From contig PKUK01000001.1 of the NCBI GenBank assembly GCA_002869535.1, positions 496,001 through 560,000 of the forward strand: a DNA stretch of 64,000 nucleotides, in the 5' to 3' direction. The translations under genes and the position numbers were made by a program. Shown in pieces: positions 50,109 through 60,900 of the stretch; positions within the stretch are counted from its first letter, which is position 1, and each line of letters opens with the position of its first letter. Source of the stretch: Arcobacter sp. (GTDB lineage: Bacteria > Campylobacterota > Campylobacteria > Campylobacterales > Arcobacteraceae). Below the pieces are notes generated by a model. That model did no database searches and was not told the DNA's origin. It was given only the letters and a program-made list of their open reading frames with translations.

Positions 50109-50990
50109 TTATGCGTATAAAAATAAAAAATAAAATACGATTGGAATAACTATCAAACTAAAAAGATTTCCTACTGCAACAACAGAAGAGACTACACTTG
50201 CATCATGTCCATATTTTTCAGCCATAATAGAGTTAATAACTGCGGGAGGGAGTGCTCCAAAAAGTATTATTAAGTTTATTTGTAAAGTTGTATAGTCAAA
50301 AAACAAAATAGCAATTAAAGCCATTATAACACCAGACAAAGGACACAAGATAGCACCTATTAAACCTATTCTCCAGTGAGAAAATTCAATAGAAGCTAAT
50401 CTTACACCCAAAGCAAATAAAATTAGAGGTATGGTAATTTGTGAAAGCATTTTAATTGGTATCAAAAATAATTCTGGTAAATGAAAATTATAATAATTAA
50501 ATAGAAGTCCCAAAACTGTTGAGATAATTACAGGATTTTTAAGTATGTTAATTACCTTTGCCTCTCCTCCATACATTACTACTGCAATTGTAAACTGTCC
50601 AATAACTTGAACTAGTGACAAAGCAATAGCCATTGCCATTGCTTCTTCACCAAATGCAAATAAAGCTAAGGGAAGTCCTAAATTAATTGAGTTATTAAAC
50701 ATCATAGAAGGTAAAAATGTTCGTGGACTTATTCTTAATATTTTTGCTACTGGATATGAAATAAGCCCAGAGCCTAATACCACAATAACAGCCCCAACAG
50801 AAAAAGTTCCAAGTAGTGTAATAGAGGGTAATTTTTCACTAATAGCATAAAATACCAAAATTGGAATAAATATATCAAGGTTTATTTTATTAGGGATATC
50901 CATACTGATTTTTTCTTTTTTATAATATAAATATCCCATAAAAGAAATCATCAAAACGGGAAATATAATCTGAAAGATTTTAAGTATCAT
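50109..50990 (-). CDS. AEC family transporter (last gene of meta-cleavage operon)
   Basis: NNSINLGLPLALFAFGEEA, FGALPPAVINSIMAEKYG. Confidence 0.85.
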   Translation of the reverse strand: MILKIFQIIFPVLMISFMGYLYYKKEKISMDIPNKINLDIFIPILVFYAISEKLPSITLLGTFSVGAVIVVLGSGLISYPVAKILRISPRTFLPSMMFNNSINLGLPLALFAFGEEAMAMAIALSLVQVIGQFTIAVVMYGGEAKVINILKNPVIISTVLGLLFNYYNFHLPELFLIPIKMLSQITIPLILFALGVRLASIEFSHWRIGLIGAILCPLSGVIMALIAILFFDYTTLQINLIILFGALPPAVINSIMAEKYGHDASVVSSVVAVGNLFSLIVIPIVFYFLFLYA

Positions 50991-50993
50991 GAA

Positions 50994-51935
50994 TTAATAT
51001 TTTTTATTATAAGTAAAGTCTAAAAGAGTAGAAATAGTTCTTGTATATGGTGCATCAAGGTTTTGTTCTTCACAATTTCTAATTACTACATTACAAATCT
51101 GATCTAGTTCTATTTCTCTATTATTTTCTAAATCTACAAGCATTGAAGGTTTTATTGAGTCAAAATCTGTGATTAATTTAAACATTTCATCTACTTCTAC
51201 TTTAGAAATATTTATACCTTTATTTGAAGCAGCTATCGAGGTTTCAGTCATCAATCCATAAACAATCTTTGACAACTTTTTATTATGCATTATTACACCT
51301 GTCTTTTTTTTAAGTAAAGCACATATAGCATTAACACCATTATTTATAATTAATTTTTTCCATAACTCTAAATTAATATTTTCTGATATTTCAGTAGGAA
51401 TATTTGCATTTTTAAAAACTTCTTTTAAGTTGATTAAAAAGATTTTATTCTTATTGGTTTTTTCAATTGCACCTAAAATTGTTTCTGCACATCCTGTAGC
51501 TTTAACTACAGCAGGACTTACAATGTGAGCACCAATTTTTCTTGTAAGTCCTGCAATAATATATTTTTTATTTATATAAGATGAAAGGACCTCTTCATTT
51601 TCTACACCATTTTGTAGGGAAATTATAAATGGTATATTTTTATCATCAGCAAACCACTCTTTTAAATGATTTGCTAAATTTAGGGTTGAAGTTGATTTAG
51701 TGGTAATTAATACAGCATCAAACAAGGAGAAGTCAAACTTTTTTATTTCACAAATTTGGGAGGAGGGAATCTGTTTATGAAATGAAAATTCTGGGTGCTG
51801 CAACTTCAAACCATTTTGCTGTAAGGCTAATAGGTGCTCACCTCTTGCTACAAAGGTTACTTGATTTCCTGCATCTAGTAATCTTGCACCAAAATAAGAG
51901 CCTATACCACCAGCCCCCAGAATCAAAAAATTCAT
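50994..51935 (-). CDS. 2-dehydropantoate 2-reductase family (ApbA/PanE)
   Basis: MNFLILGAGGIGSYFGARLLDAGNQVTFVARGEHL. Confidence 0.9.
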   Translation of the reverse strand: MNFLILGAGGIGSYFGARLLDAGNQVTFVARGEHLLALQQNGLKLQHPEFSFHKQIPSSQICEIKKFDFSLFDAVLITTKSTSTLNLANHLKEWFADDKNIPFIISLQNGVENEEVLSSYINKKYIIAGLTRKIGAHIVSPAVVKATGCAETILGAIEKTNKNKIFLINLKEVFKNANIPTEISENINLELWKKLIINNGVNAICALLKKKTGVIMHNKKLSKIVYGLMTETSIAASNKGINISKVEVDEMFKLITDFDSIKPSMLVDLENNREIELDQICNVVIRNCEEQNLDAPYTRTISTLLDFTYNKKY

Positions 51936-52760
51936 TTATTTTTCCGAAAAAAAGTTTAATAATAAATCATTAAATATTTGATTATGTTCAATTTGAGTCC
52001 AATGTCCACATTCACCAAAAATATGAAGTTGTGATTTTTGTATTAATTGATTTAATCTAATTGAATTTTGTACTGGAATTACTTTATCTTCTCTTCCATG
52101 TATAATTAAAACATCTTTTTCTATTTTTTTTATGTCATTTTCATCACTTTCCATTGAATCAACACCGTTTTGTCTAGGTGCAGGGAACATTGAAGAAAAT
52201 GATTCTTGAAAACCAGGTCTTATACTAGCTTCATATCTCATCTTTGCTAAATCATCAGTTACAATACTTCTATCATAAGCAAATATATCTAATAATTCTT
52301 TCATATTTTCAATACTTGGAGTATATCCCCAGGCTTTGTCTAATCCATATGTTAAATCAAAATAAACTCCTACTGCACCCATTAGTACAATTTTATTAAA
52401 TCTTTCTGGATATTTAATAGTGAGTGCTAATGCTAATGCTCCACCAAAGGAATTTCCAACAAGATTTGTTTTTTCTATTCCTAAAGCATCCATTAAATCT
52501 ATTGTTTGCTTAACCCATGTATCCATATCATATGATATATCTTTAGGTCTATCAGAATAGCCAAATCCCACCATATCAGGTGCAATTACTCTAAACTTTT
52601 CTGATATAACTGGCATACACAATCGCCAATTTGCAAATGCTGAAACGCCTGGACCAGAGCCATGAATAAACATTATGGGATCCCCTTTTCCTAAATCATG
52701 GTAGTTTGTATTAAAACTTCCAGTTTTTATACTATTTGCTATTTCTGGATTTTGTGACAT
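51936..52760 (-). CDS. xylF: 2-hydroxymuconate-semialdehyde hydrolase (XylF/DmpD-like)
   Basis: MFIHGSGPGVSAFANWRLCMPVI, LVGNSFGGALALA, GREDKVIP, GECGHWTQIE. Confidence 0.9.
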   Translation of the reverse strand: MSQNPEIANSIKTGSFNTNYHDLGKGDPIMFIHGSGPGVSAFANWRLCMPVISEKFRVIAPDMVGFGYSDRPKDISYDMDTWVKQTIDLMDALGIEKTNLVGNSFGGALALALTIKYPERFNKIVLMGAVGVYFDLTYGLDKAWGYTPSIENMKELLDIFAYDRSIVTDDLAKMRYEASIRPGFQESFSSMFPAPRQNGVDSMESDENDIKKIEKDVLIIHGREDKVIPVQNSIRLNQLIQKSQLHIFGECGHWTQIEHNQIFNDLLLNFFSEK

Positions 52761-52772
52761 TTATTCTCCTTT

Positions 52773-53786
52773 TTACTTTTTTAAATCAAATTCTTTTGCC
52801 AATAATTCATAAGATCTTTTTCTATCTTCAAATGAATAAGTAACGTTAACAACAACAATTTCATCAACATCATACTCTTGTGCTAATTTTTCTATTTTTT
52901 CTTTACACTCTTTTGGTGTTCCTAAAATCATAGAGTCTAATGTTTCATGATAATAAACTTTATCTTCTAAACTTAATTCTTCATATAACTCTTCAACTCT
53001 TTTTGGACTTTGCAAAGGATCTCTTTGAATATGTCTAAAAGCTTGAACTTTCCAATATGTATGTGTGCTTGCAATTTTTTCTGCTTCTACTTTAGAACCA
53101 GCACATATACATGCAACAGCTAACATAGCTTTTGGCTTTTTAAAATTTAAAGAAGGTCTAAAGTTTTTCTTATAGTCTTCAATAATTTTAGTTGGTCTAT
53201 CATGAGTACCTATAAATAATGCTAAACAAAATCCTGCACCTAGCTTTCCAGCTAAAGAACTACTACCCTCACTTGAACCCAATAGATAAACTGGCGTTGA
53301 ATCAACACCTTTCGGAGATAAACTAACCCCATGTAAATAACCATTTTCTGGTATCTTATTATCCAAATAGTTTATAAGCTCATATGCTTTTTGAACGTAA
53401 TCATCACCTTGAGAATTATGCAAAGCACGTGCAGCCAAAAAATTAGCTCCACTTGCTCTTCCAATTCCTAAATCTATTCTATTATGATGTAAGGCACTTA
53501 AACTGTTAAAAGTCTCTGCAACTTTAAATGAACTATAGTGATTTAGCATAACTCCGCCACTTCCAATTCTAATACTAGAAGTTGCATTTGCAACTTGACT
53601 TACCATTATTTCAGGACACGAACTTGCATACCCTGGCGTATCATGATGTTCAGAACACCAATATCTATAATAACCCAAGTTTTCGCAATGCTTTGCTAAT
53701 TCTATTGTGTCAAATAGTCCACTTTTAGGTTCTTTATCTTCATGAATAGGAGACTGGTCTAAAACACTAAGTTTAATTCTTTGCAT
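52773..53786 (-). CDS. LLM class flavin-dependent oxidoreductase (MsnO8-like)
   Basis: LSVLDQSPIHEDKEP...YRYWCSEHHDTPGYASSCPEI..RIGSGGVMLNHYSSFKVAETF. Confidence 0.9.
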   Translation of the reverse strand: MQRIKLSVLDQSPIHEDKEPKSGLFDTIELAKHCENLGYYRYWCSEHHDTPGYASSCPEIMVSQVANATSSIRIGSGGVMLNHYSSFKVAETFNSLSALHHNRIDLGIGRASGANFLAARALHNSQGDDYVQKAYELINYLDNKIPENGYLHGVSLSPKGVDSTPVYLLGSSEGSSSLAGKLGAGFCLALFIGTHDRPTKIIEDYKKNFRPSLNFKKPKAMLAVACICAGSKVEAEKIASTHTYWKVQAFRHIQRDPLQSPKRVEELYEELSLEDKVYYHETLDSMILGTPKECKEKIEKLAQEYDVDEIVVVNVTYSFEDRKRSYELLAKEFDLKK

Positions 53787-53978
53787 TTATTTGCCTAGTT
53801 TTTTAGCACTTTTTCCTGCAATACCATAATGCTGTTTTGGCATTTCATTTATTATTACTCTTACTGTTTCAATAGGAGCACCTAGCGATTCATGAATTGC
53901 TAGAGTTACCTTTTCAATAAGAGCCTCTTTTTTTGCGTCATCTCGACCTTCAATAATATTTATTGTAGCAATTGGCAT
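53787..53978 (-). CDS. xylH: 2-hydroxymuconate (4-oxalocrotonate) tautomerase
   Basis: 63 aa, MPIATINIIEGRDDAKKEALIEKVTLAIHESLGAPIETVRVIINEMPKQHYGIAGKSA. Confidence 0.95.
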   Translation of the reverse strand: MPIATINIIEGRDDAKKEALIEKVTLAIHESLGAPIETVRVIINEMPKQHYGIAGKSAKKLGK

Positions 53979-53987
53979 GTTACCTCC

Positions 53988-54776
53988 TTAAATAAATTTA
54001 AATGAAACAGAACCTAAATCCTGAAACTTCACATTTACATTATCACCTTTTTTTACAGAAACTGCAGCAGTAATTGCACCGGATAAAATGTATTCACCTT
54101 TTTTGAGTGTTTCTCCACGTTCTGCCATCATATTTGCAAGCATTGCAATTGAAGTTGCAGGATGTCCAAGAACAGCTGCACCAGCTCCTAGTTGAACAAC
54201 TTCTCCATTTATTTCCATAACTACACCTAAAGTTTTAAGATCTAAATCTTTTATATCTCTAGCTTGTCCACCTGTCACATATCTAGAAGATGAAGAATTA
54301 TCTGCAATAACTGATTTTAAATCAAATTTAAAATCTTTATATCTCGAATCAATCACTTCAACAGCAGGCATTACAAAATCAGTTGCAGCTAAAACATCAC
54401 CAATATGACAACCGGGTCCTGTTAAATCCTCTTTTAAAACAAAAGCAATCTCGGCTTCAACCTTTGGATGGATAAGTTCATCAATTTTGATTTCAGCTCC
54501 ATCACCAAAAGCAAAATAATCAGCAAGATAGCCATAACAAGGGTTTTCAACACCCATTTGTTTCATTTTTGCTTGAGATGTAAGCCCCATTTTCATACCA
54601 ACTATTTTTGTCCCTCTTGCTTCTTTATTTTTTCTTGCTGTCCATTGAATATCAAAGGCATCTTCATAGGTCATTTCAGGATAATCATCTGTAATCTTAG
54701 TAATTTCTACTGCATTTAGTTCAGCATCCTCACAATGCTTTGCTAACTTCTCTATTGTTGCTTTATCTAATGCCAT
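53988..54776 (-). CDS. xylI: 2-oxo-3-hexenedioate (4-oxalocrotonate) decarboxylase
   Basis: GMKMGLTSQAKMKQMGVENPCYGYL, HPKVEAEIAFVLKEDL; homologous to hydratase. Confidence 0.9.
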   Translation of the reverse strand: MALDKATIEKLAKHCEDAELNAVEITKITDDYPEMTYEDAFDIQWTARKNKEARGTKIVGMKMGLTSQAKMKQMGVENPCYGYLADYFAFGDGAEIKIDELIHPKVEAEIAFVLKEDLTGPGCHIGDVLAATDFVMPAVEVIDSRYKDFKFDLKSVIADNSSSSRYVTGGQARDIKDLDLKTLGVVMEINGEVVQLGAGAAVLGHPATSIAMLANMMAERGETLKKGEYILSGAITAAVSVKKGDNVNVKFQDLGSVSFKFI

Positions 54777-55804
54777 TATATAAGTCCTTTTTCTTTTGCC
54801 ATATCTAATGCTAAATCTTCAATCATATCTTCTTGACCACCAACAGTACCTCTTTTTCCTAATTCAATAAGAATAGCTCTTGCATCAACACCATATTTTA
54901 CTTCTGCACGTCTTGCAAATAATAGAAAAGAAGAATAAACACCTGCATAACCTAATGTTAAAGAATCTCTAGAAATTCTTGTAGGTTTTCCCATAATTGG
55001 CAATGCAATATCTTCTGCAGCATCTTCAATTTTATTTAGGTCAATTCCTGTTTCAACACCCATTCTATTTAATACTGCAACTAAAACTTCAGTTGCAGTA
55101 TTTCCAGAACCAGCTCCAAAACCTGCAAGTGATGCATCTATTCTTGTAGCACCGGCTTCAATTGCAGCCAAAGAATTTGCAACACCCATAGACATATTAT
55201 TATGTCCATGAAATCCAATTTCTATTTCATTTCCAAACTCTTTCTTAAGAGCCCCTATTCTTGCACTTATATCATCAGGAAGCATAAATCCTGCAGAATC
55301 AGTAGCATAAATGCAATTTGCACCATATGAAACCATTTTTCTTGCTTCTTCAACTAATCTTTTTGGTTCAACCATATGTGCCATCATTAAAAAACCAACA
55401 GTATCTAATCCCATACCAACTGCTGCTTTTATATGTTGAGCTGAGACATCAGCTTCTGTACAATGAGTTGCAACCCTTACAGTAGAAATACCTTTTTCAA
55501 GTGCTTTTTCTAAATCTTTAACAATTCCAATTCCAGGAAGTAAAAGAGCTGAAATTTTTGCATTTTTCATATTTGGAACAACAGCATCTAGCCACTCTTC
55601 ATCACTATGAAGACCAAATCCATAATTTAATGATGAACCACCAAGTCCATCTCCATGAGTTACTTCAATCAATGGAACACCAGCCTCATCCATAGCAATA
55701 GACATAGCTTTCATCTGTTCTAAAGTAAATTGATGTCTTACAGAGTGCATACCATCTCTTAAAGACATATCATGTATTTTAATTTTTTTACCTCTTAAAT
55801 CCAT
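54776..55804 (-). CDS. dmpG: 4-hydroxy-2-oxovalerate aldolase
   Basis: [40 protein letters not shown]. Confidence 0.96.
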   Translation of the reverse strand: MDLRGKKIKIHDMSLRDGMHSVRHQFTLEQMKAMSIAMDEAGVPLIEVTHGDGLGGSSLNYGFGLHSDEEWLDAVVPNMKNAKISALLLPGIGIVKDLEKALEKGISTVRVATHCTEADVSAQHIKAAVGMGLDTVGFLMMAHMVEPKRLVEEARKMVSYGANCIYATDSAGFMLPDDISARIGALKKEFGNEIEIGFHGHNNMSMGVANSLAAIEAGATRIDASLAGFGAGSGNTATEVLVAVLNRMGVETGIDLNKIEDAAEDIALPIMGKPTRISRDSLTLGYAGVYSSFLLFARRAEVKYGVDARAILIELGKRGTVGGQEDMIEDLALDMAKEKGLI

Positions 55805-55805
55805 T

Positions 55806-56690
55806 TTATGCTCCTGCTTTTATTTTTTCTGCCATTTGTTCTGCAATATTTGTTGCAGCTGCAGTTATAATGTCAAGATTTCCAGCATATTTAGGTAAAT
55901 AGTCTCCTAAACCCTCTACCTCTAAAAATATTGAAACTTTTTTACCATCAAAAACAGGACCATTTTTTAATTTATATCCAGGTACAAATTTTTGAATCTC
56001 TTTTACCATTTCTTTTACAGATTTTGTTATAGCTTCAATATTTGGCTCATCTTTAGTTAAACAATGAACAGTATCTCTCATCATAAGAGGTGGTTCAGCT
56101 GGATTCAAAATAATTATTGCTTTTCCAATTTTTGCTTTTCCAACTTTCTCAATACCTAACTTAGTAGTTTCTGTAAATTCGTCAATATTTGCTCTTGTTC
56201 CTGGACCTGCAGATTTTGAGGCAACTGTTGCAATAATTTCTGCATAATCAACCTCTTGTACATTTGATACAGCTGCAACCATTGGGATTGTTGCTTGTCC
56301 ACCACAAGTAACCATATTTACATTTTGAGTATTTTGAGATAATAATTCTTTCATATTTACTGAAGGTACACAGAATGGCCCTATTGCAGCAGGTGTCAAG
56401 TCTATAACCATAACACCTAGCTCTGCAAGTTTTCTATTATTTTCTCCATGTACATATGCTGATGTTGCATCAAATGCAATTTTTACACCATCTTCTTTAA
56501 TAAAGGGTAATAGCCCATCTACACCTTCATGAGTTATTTTCATTCCAGCTTCTTTTGCTTTTTTTAATCCATCAGAATCTGGATCTATTCCTACCATCCA
56601 TAAATGATTTAATATTTCACTTCTTTGAAGTTTGTACATTAAATCTGTACCAATATTACCAGATCCAATTAATGCGCAATTTATTTTCAT
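55806..56690 (-). CDS. dmpF: Acetaldehyde dehydrogenase (acetylating)
   Basis: [41 protein letters not shown]. Confidence 0.96.
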   Translation of the reverse strand: MKINCALIGSGNIGTDLMYKLQRSEILNHLWMVGIDPDSDGLKKAKEAGMKITHEGVDGLLPFIKEDGVKIAFDATSAYVHGENNRKLAELGVMVIDLTPAAIGPFCVPSVNMKELLSQNTQNVNMVTCGGQATIPMVAAVSNVQEVDYAEIIATVASKSAGPGTRANIDEFTETTKLGIEKVGKAKIGKAIIILNPAEPPLMMRDTVHCLTKDEPNIEAITKSVKEMVKEIQKFVPGYKLKNGPVFDGKKVSIFLEVEGLGDYLPKYAGNLDIITAAATNIAEQMAEKIKAGA

Positions 56691-56809
56691 TCTATTTCCT
56701 TAAAAATAGTCCCTATTTTGAAAGGACCTTTTATTTTATAACTTCTCTTATCAGTAAAAATGAATTTTACTTTAAGAGGCAAATTTTAAAGAGAGTAAAG
56801 AGTTACTCT

Positions 56810-57625
56810 CTATATAAATCTGCATGTTGCAGAGCCAATTCCACCAATGTTAATTGTAATATTATCACCAGGCTCAATAGTTACCATAGCACACAAGGCA
56901 CCTGACAAAATAACTTCACCAGCTTTTAAACCAACACCAAACTCACCTAAAGTATTTGCAAGCCATGCTACTGCATTGACTGGACTCCCAAGTGCTGCTG
57001 CTCCTGCTCCTGTATGTAGGAGCTCTCCATTTCTTTCTAATGTAATTCCACAAGTAGTTAAATCTATATCTCTTGGATCAACACTTTTACCACCAAAAAC
57101 TATATATCCACAAGAGGCATTATCTGCAACTGTATCTTGGATTTTAATTTTCCAATCTTTAATTCTAGAATCAACAATTTCAAAGCAAGGCATAACAAAT
57201 TTTGTTGCTCTTAGTACATCAGCTGTTGTAACACCTGGTCCCATTAAATCTTCTTTTAAAACAAAAGCTATTTCACCTTCAGCTTTAGGTTGAATCATTT
57301 TATTAGTTACATAAATTTCATCACCATCAGAATAAATCATATCAGATAATAAATATCCAAAATCAGGTTGATTTACACCTAGCATATCCATAACAACTTT
57401 TGAGGTTACACCAATTTTTTTACCAATAATTTTTGAACCATCTTCTTTAATTCTCTTTTTAATTAATACATCTTGAATTGCATATGCATCTTCAATTGTA
57501 ATATCAGTTTCTCTTGATGTAAGTGGTTCAATAACATTACAAGACTTTAAAGAGTCATATAATTCATTTCCATATTTTACAATTTTTGACTGTTCCATTT
57601 TTCTCAACCTTACATTTTTATACAT
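56810..57625 (-). CDS. dmpE: 2-oxopent-4-enoate (2-hydroxypenta-2,4-dienoate) hydratase
   Basis: GKKIGVTSKVVMDMLGVNQPDFGYLLSDM, PKAEGEIAFVLKEDLMGPGVT. Confidence 0.9.
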   Translation of the reverse strand: MYKNVRLRKMEQSKIVKYGNELYDSLKSCNVIEPLTSRETDITIEDAYAIQDVLIKKRIKEDGSKIIGKKIGVTSKVVMDMLGVNQPDFGYLLSDMIYSDGDEIYVTNKMIQPKAEGEIAFVLKEDLMGPGVTTADVLRATKFVMPCFEIVDSRIKDWKIKIQDTVADNASCGYIVFGGKSVDPRDIDLTTCGITLERNGELLHTGAGAAALGSPVNAVAWLANTLGEFGVGLKAGEVILSGALCAMVTIEPGDNITINIGGIGSATCRFI

Positions 57626-59067
57626 ACATTTTTAAGTTCTGTATAGAATTCTAATGAGTGATGTCCACCTTCTCTTCCAATACCAGAACCTTTCATTCCA
57701 CCAAATGGTGTTCTTAAGTCTCTTAAAAACCATGAGTTAATCCATACAATCCCAGTATCTAATTGAGAAGCAACTCTATGAGCTTTATCTAAATTCTCAG
57801 TGAAAATTGTTGATGCTAATCCATATGGAGAATTATTCGCCATTTTTATAGCTTCTTCTTCTGTATAAAAAGGTTGAACATGACAACAAGGTCCAAAGAC
57901 TTCTTCTTGAACAACAGTTGCTTCTTCACTTAAACCTGTCCAGATTGTTGGTTCAACCCAATATCCATCTTTCATTTTTCCAGGCATTACTGGTGCTTTA
58001 CCACCTAAGACAACATTAGCACCCTCTGCAACTGCTTTTTCATAATAATCTAATACTTTATCTCTATGAGAAGAACTTACTAATGGACCAATATCAGTTG
58101 ACTCATCATGTTGAATTCCAAGCTTTAATTTAGAAGCAGATTCTTTTAATCTAGAAACAAACTCATCAAAAATGGTTCTTTGTACATAAACTCTTTCTGT
58201 TCCTAAACATACTTGACCAGAATTAGCAAAACATGATCTTGTAGTTTCAGTAATTGCTTTATCCATATCACAATCTGCAAATACTACAGCAGGGTTTTTA
58301 CCACCTAATTCAAGAGATACATCCCTAACCCCAACAGAACAAGCTTTCATAATCATCTCGCCAGTTACTGTTTCACCTGTAAAAGTAATAGCATCTAAGT
58401 CTTTATGTGCTGTTAAAAGATTTCCAGTAATTGAACCCTTTCCTTGAACAACATTATAAGCCCCTGCTGGAACTCCAACTTTAGACATAACTTCACCTAA
58501 AAGTGATGTAGTAGTTGGCGTTACTTGAGATGGTTTAACAACAACTGTATTACCACAAGCCATAGCAGGGCCTACTTTCCAAGTCATAAGAAGAAGAGGA
58601 AGGTTCCATGGAGAGATAACTCCAATAACACCTTTTGGTTTTCTCATAGAATAATTCATTGCCATTTTTCCATCAGGAGTGTCCATTCTATATGCTTCAT
58701 CAGCAACTGATTTCATAGTGTCAGCAAATACTTTAAAGTTTGCCGCACCTCTAGGAATATCAATATGTCTCGCTATTGAATATGGTTTACCTGTATCCAA
58801 AGTTTCAGCTTCTAAAAAATCATCAAATCTTCTATCAATTTCATTAGCAATTTCATACATTAAAGCTATTCTGTCATTTAGCTTCATTTGACCCCACTCA
58901 CCAGTTAGTGCAGCTCTTGCTGCTGCAACTGCTGCATTTACTTCAGATTCTCTTCCTAAAGCAACTTTTGCTATTAATTCATTTGTTGATGGGTTAAAGT
59001 TATCAAAAAACTCACCACATTGTGAGTCCATAAATTTTCCGTTAATATAGTGTTGTACTTTTTTCAT
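57610..59067 (-). CDS. dmpC: 2-hydroxymuconic semialdehyde dehydrogenase
   Basis: ALDH: VSLELGGKNPAVVFADCD, FANSGQVCLGTERVYV; position after C23O. Confidence 0.93.
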   Translation of the reverse strand: MKKVQHYINGKFMDSQCGEFFDNFNPSTNELIAKVALGRESEVNAAVAAARAALTGEWGQMKLNDRIALMYEIANEIDRRFDDFLEAETLDTGKPYSIARHIDIPRGAANFKVFADTMKSVADEAYRMDTPDGKMAMNYSMRKPKGVIGVISPWNLPLLLMTWKVGPAMACGNTVVVKPSQVTPTTTSLLGEVMSKVGVPAGAYNVVQGKGSITGNLLTAHKDLDAITFTGETVTGEMIMKACSVGVRDVSLELGGKNPAVVFADCDMDKAITETTRSCFANSGQVCLGTERVYVQRTIFDEFVSRLKESASKLKLGIQHDESTDIGPLVSSSHRDKVLDYYEKAVAEGANVVLGGKAPVMPGKMKDGYWVEPTIWTGLSEEATVVQEEVFGPCCHVQPFYTEEEAIKMANNSPYGLASTIFTENLDKAHRVASQLDTGIVWINSWFLRDLRTPFGGMKGSGIGREGGHHSLEFYTELKNVCIKM

Positions 59068-59492
59068 TATTCTAATCCTATTTTTTCAATTGCATATTTT
59101 GCACATATAATATCTTCTTCTTCTGTTCCACCTGAAACACCAATTGCTCCAACCTTAATACCCTTTTCAAAAATCGGCATCCCTCCTCCAAAAGGAATTA
59201 ATCGTTCCCTATTTGAAAACCCATGTTCCAAATGAGGCATACTTTTGAAAATTGTAGTCCACTGCTCTGTAGGGAAACCAAAACTTGCACTTGTATATGC
59301 TTTATCTTTTGCAATACCAATAGAATGGATAAATGAATCCTCCATTCTTAAAAATGCCATTTCTAAACCTTTGTTATCTACTACAGATACATTTATTTTG
59401 ATTCCTATTTCTTCAGCTTTTTGAACTGAGAAAAGACAAGCTTCCATTGAAGCTTGTCTTGAAATAGTTATTTCTTTTTTAGTAATATTCAT
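59067..59492 (-). CDS. GlcG/HbpS (DUF336) family haem-binding-like protein
   Basis: VSVVDNKGLEMAFLRMEDSF, PFGGGMPIFEKGIKVGAIGVSGGTEEED. Confidence 0.88.
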   Translation of the reverse strand: MNITKKEITISRQASMEACLFSVQKAEEIGIKINVSVVDNKGLEMAFLRMEDSFIHSIGIAKDKAYTSASFGFPTEQWTTIFKSMPHLEHGFSNRERLIPFGGGMPIFEKGIKVGAIGVSGGTEEEDIICAKYAIEKIGLE

Positions 59493-59503
59493 TTTATTAC
59501 CAA

Positions 59504-60451
59504 TTATTTATATGCCGATAATGTATAGGCTGTTGTAAATGCACCATTTTCTATACCCGTATGGTAGAAAATTCCTCTCCATAACTCATCTTCTGTCCAA
59601 GTTACAGTTGGCATATCTGGTTGCATTAAGTAGCCAAGTCCTGCAAAAGTTTCTAATCTATGCCCTGATGGATCAAAGAAATAAATTGTTTCACCTCTTG
59701 TAATACCATGTCTTTGTGGGGTTACATCAATTTTTACATCATGCATTGCCATAACATCTGCTGCTCTTAAAATATCATTCCAACCATCTAAGAAAAATGC
59801 AAAGTGGTGCATACCTGTTTCAGGACCGGCAACAAATGCCAAATCATGTGGTGTTGATGTTCTTGAAAGCCAAGTTGCAGCTTGTAAAGAACCTTCTGGT
59901 CCCACACATACTTGCTCTGCTAAATTAAACTCTAATACTTCTTGGAAAAACTTTGTCGATGCCATAACATTTTCAGGCCCCTCACACATCAATAAAATAT
60001 GATCTATCCAATGGGCTTTTATACCTCTTCCTTCAAATGGCCAAGGTCTTGGGTTTGTATCACCAACTACTTTTCCTACAAATGTTTTTTCAGCATATAA
60101 GTTAAATTCATGTCCACTTGGAGCATTAAATTTTAATACTCTTCCACACTCTACAACAGTTCCTGCAGGCAAAATTTCTGTTGAAATACCATAAGCTTCA
60201 ATTTTAGATTTTAAATCATCAATGTCAGAGTCTTTTTCAACTTTATATCCAACTCTATTATAAGTAGCCTCATCACTAGGTCTTAAAACTAAACTATATT
60301 TGTCCCATTCATCCCAGCACTTTAAATATAAAGTTCCATCTTCATCTTCTCTAGTTACATCCATACCCATAATATTTACATAGTACTCTCTTGATAAATC
60401 AACATCTAAAACATTTATGTCAACATGACCTATTCTCATAATTCCACTCAT
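59504..60451 (-). CDS. xylE: Catechol 2,3-dioxygenase
   Basis: Extradiol VOC dioxygenase: MRIGHVDINVLDVDLSREYYVNIMG, GIKAHWIDHILLMCEGPENV, GMHHFAFFLDGW, FDPSGHRLETFAG. Confidence 0.95.
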   Translation of the reverse strand: MSGIMRIGHVDINVLDVDLSREYYVNIMGMDVTREDEDGTLYLKCWDEWDKYSLVLRPSDEATYNRVGYKVEKDSDIDDLKSKIEAYGISTEILPAGTVVECGRVLKFNAPSGHEFNLYAEKTFVGKVVGDTNPRPWPFEGRGIKAHWIDHILLMCEGPENVMASTKFFQEVLEFNLAEQVCVGPEGSLQAATWLSRTSTPHDLAFVAGPETGMHHFAFFLDGWNDILRAADVMAMHDVKIDVTPQRHGITRGETIYFFDPSGHRLETFAGLGYLMQPDMPTVTWTEDELWRGIFYHTGIENGAFTTAYTLSAYK

Positions 60452-60463
60452 TTTATCTCCTTG

Positions 60464-60784
60464 TTATTTGCCAAATACAAATGCATCTTTTTCTACATTT
60501 GTTTTAGTTCTTGGTATAAATTCTATTTCCATGTCACTTTTAGGAAAAACTCTACAGGCTAAGACTGTATTTTCATTTTCCTCAACTTCGCTTATGTGTT
60601 TACGATTCATTTTTAATTTTTCATAATCTCCATTATGAATAATTACTTTACAAACACCACAACAGCCATTATGGCAACCCTTAGGGGCTAAATCAGATTG
60701 TTTGGATAAAGAATCCATTAAATTCTTATTTTCAAAACATTCTCGATTTTTATTCTTATCTCTAACTAAGATATTATGTTTCAA
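60464..60784 (-). CDS. xylT: 2Fe-2S ferredoxin (XylT/DmpQ-like)
   Basis: GCHNGCCGVCKVIIHNGDYEK...NTVLACRVFP plant-type cluster motif. Confidence 0.9.
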   Translation of the reverse strand: MKHNILVRDKNKNRECFENKNLMDSLSKQSDLAPKGCHNGCCGVCKVIIHNGDYEKLKMNRKHISEVEENENTVLACRVFPKSDMEIEFIPRTKTNVEKDAFVFGK

Positions 60785-60867
60785 AAATATCCTTTTTTAA
60801 AAATTCTAATACCAAAAATTTCTTTTAAATATTAGCTTTAAGTAAAAGTTACCTTTTAACTATTTGT

Positions 60868-60900
60868 ACTATACTTTAAATAATTCGCATAAAAATCGCA
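60868..60900 (-). promoter_or_regulatory. Direct-repeat regulatory box + -10 upstream of meta-cleavage operon
   Basis: Minus strand TGCGAT-N5-TGCGAA (60900-60884), N10, TATAGT (60873-60868). Confidence 0.75.

Noticed and set aside
56847-57293. 148-aa plus-strand ORF
   Set aside because: Antisense to the clearly identified hydratase dmpE.
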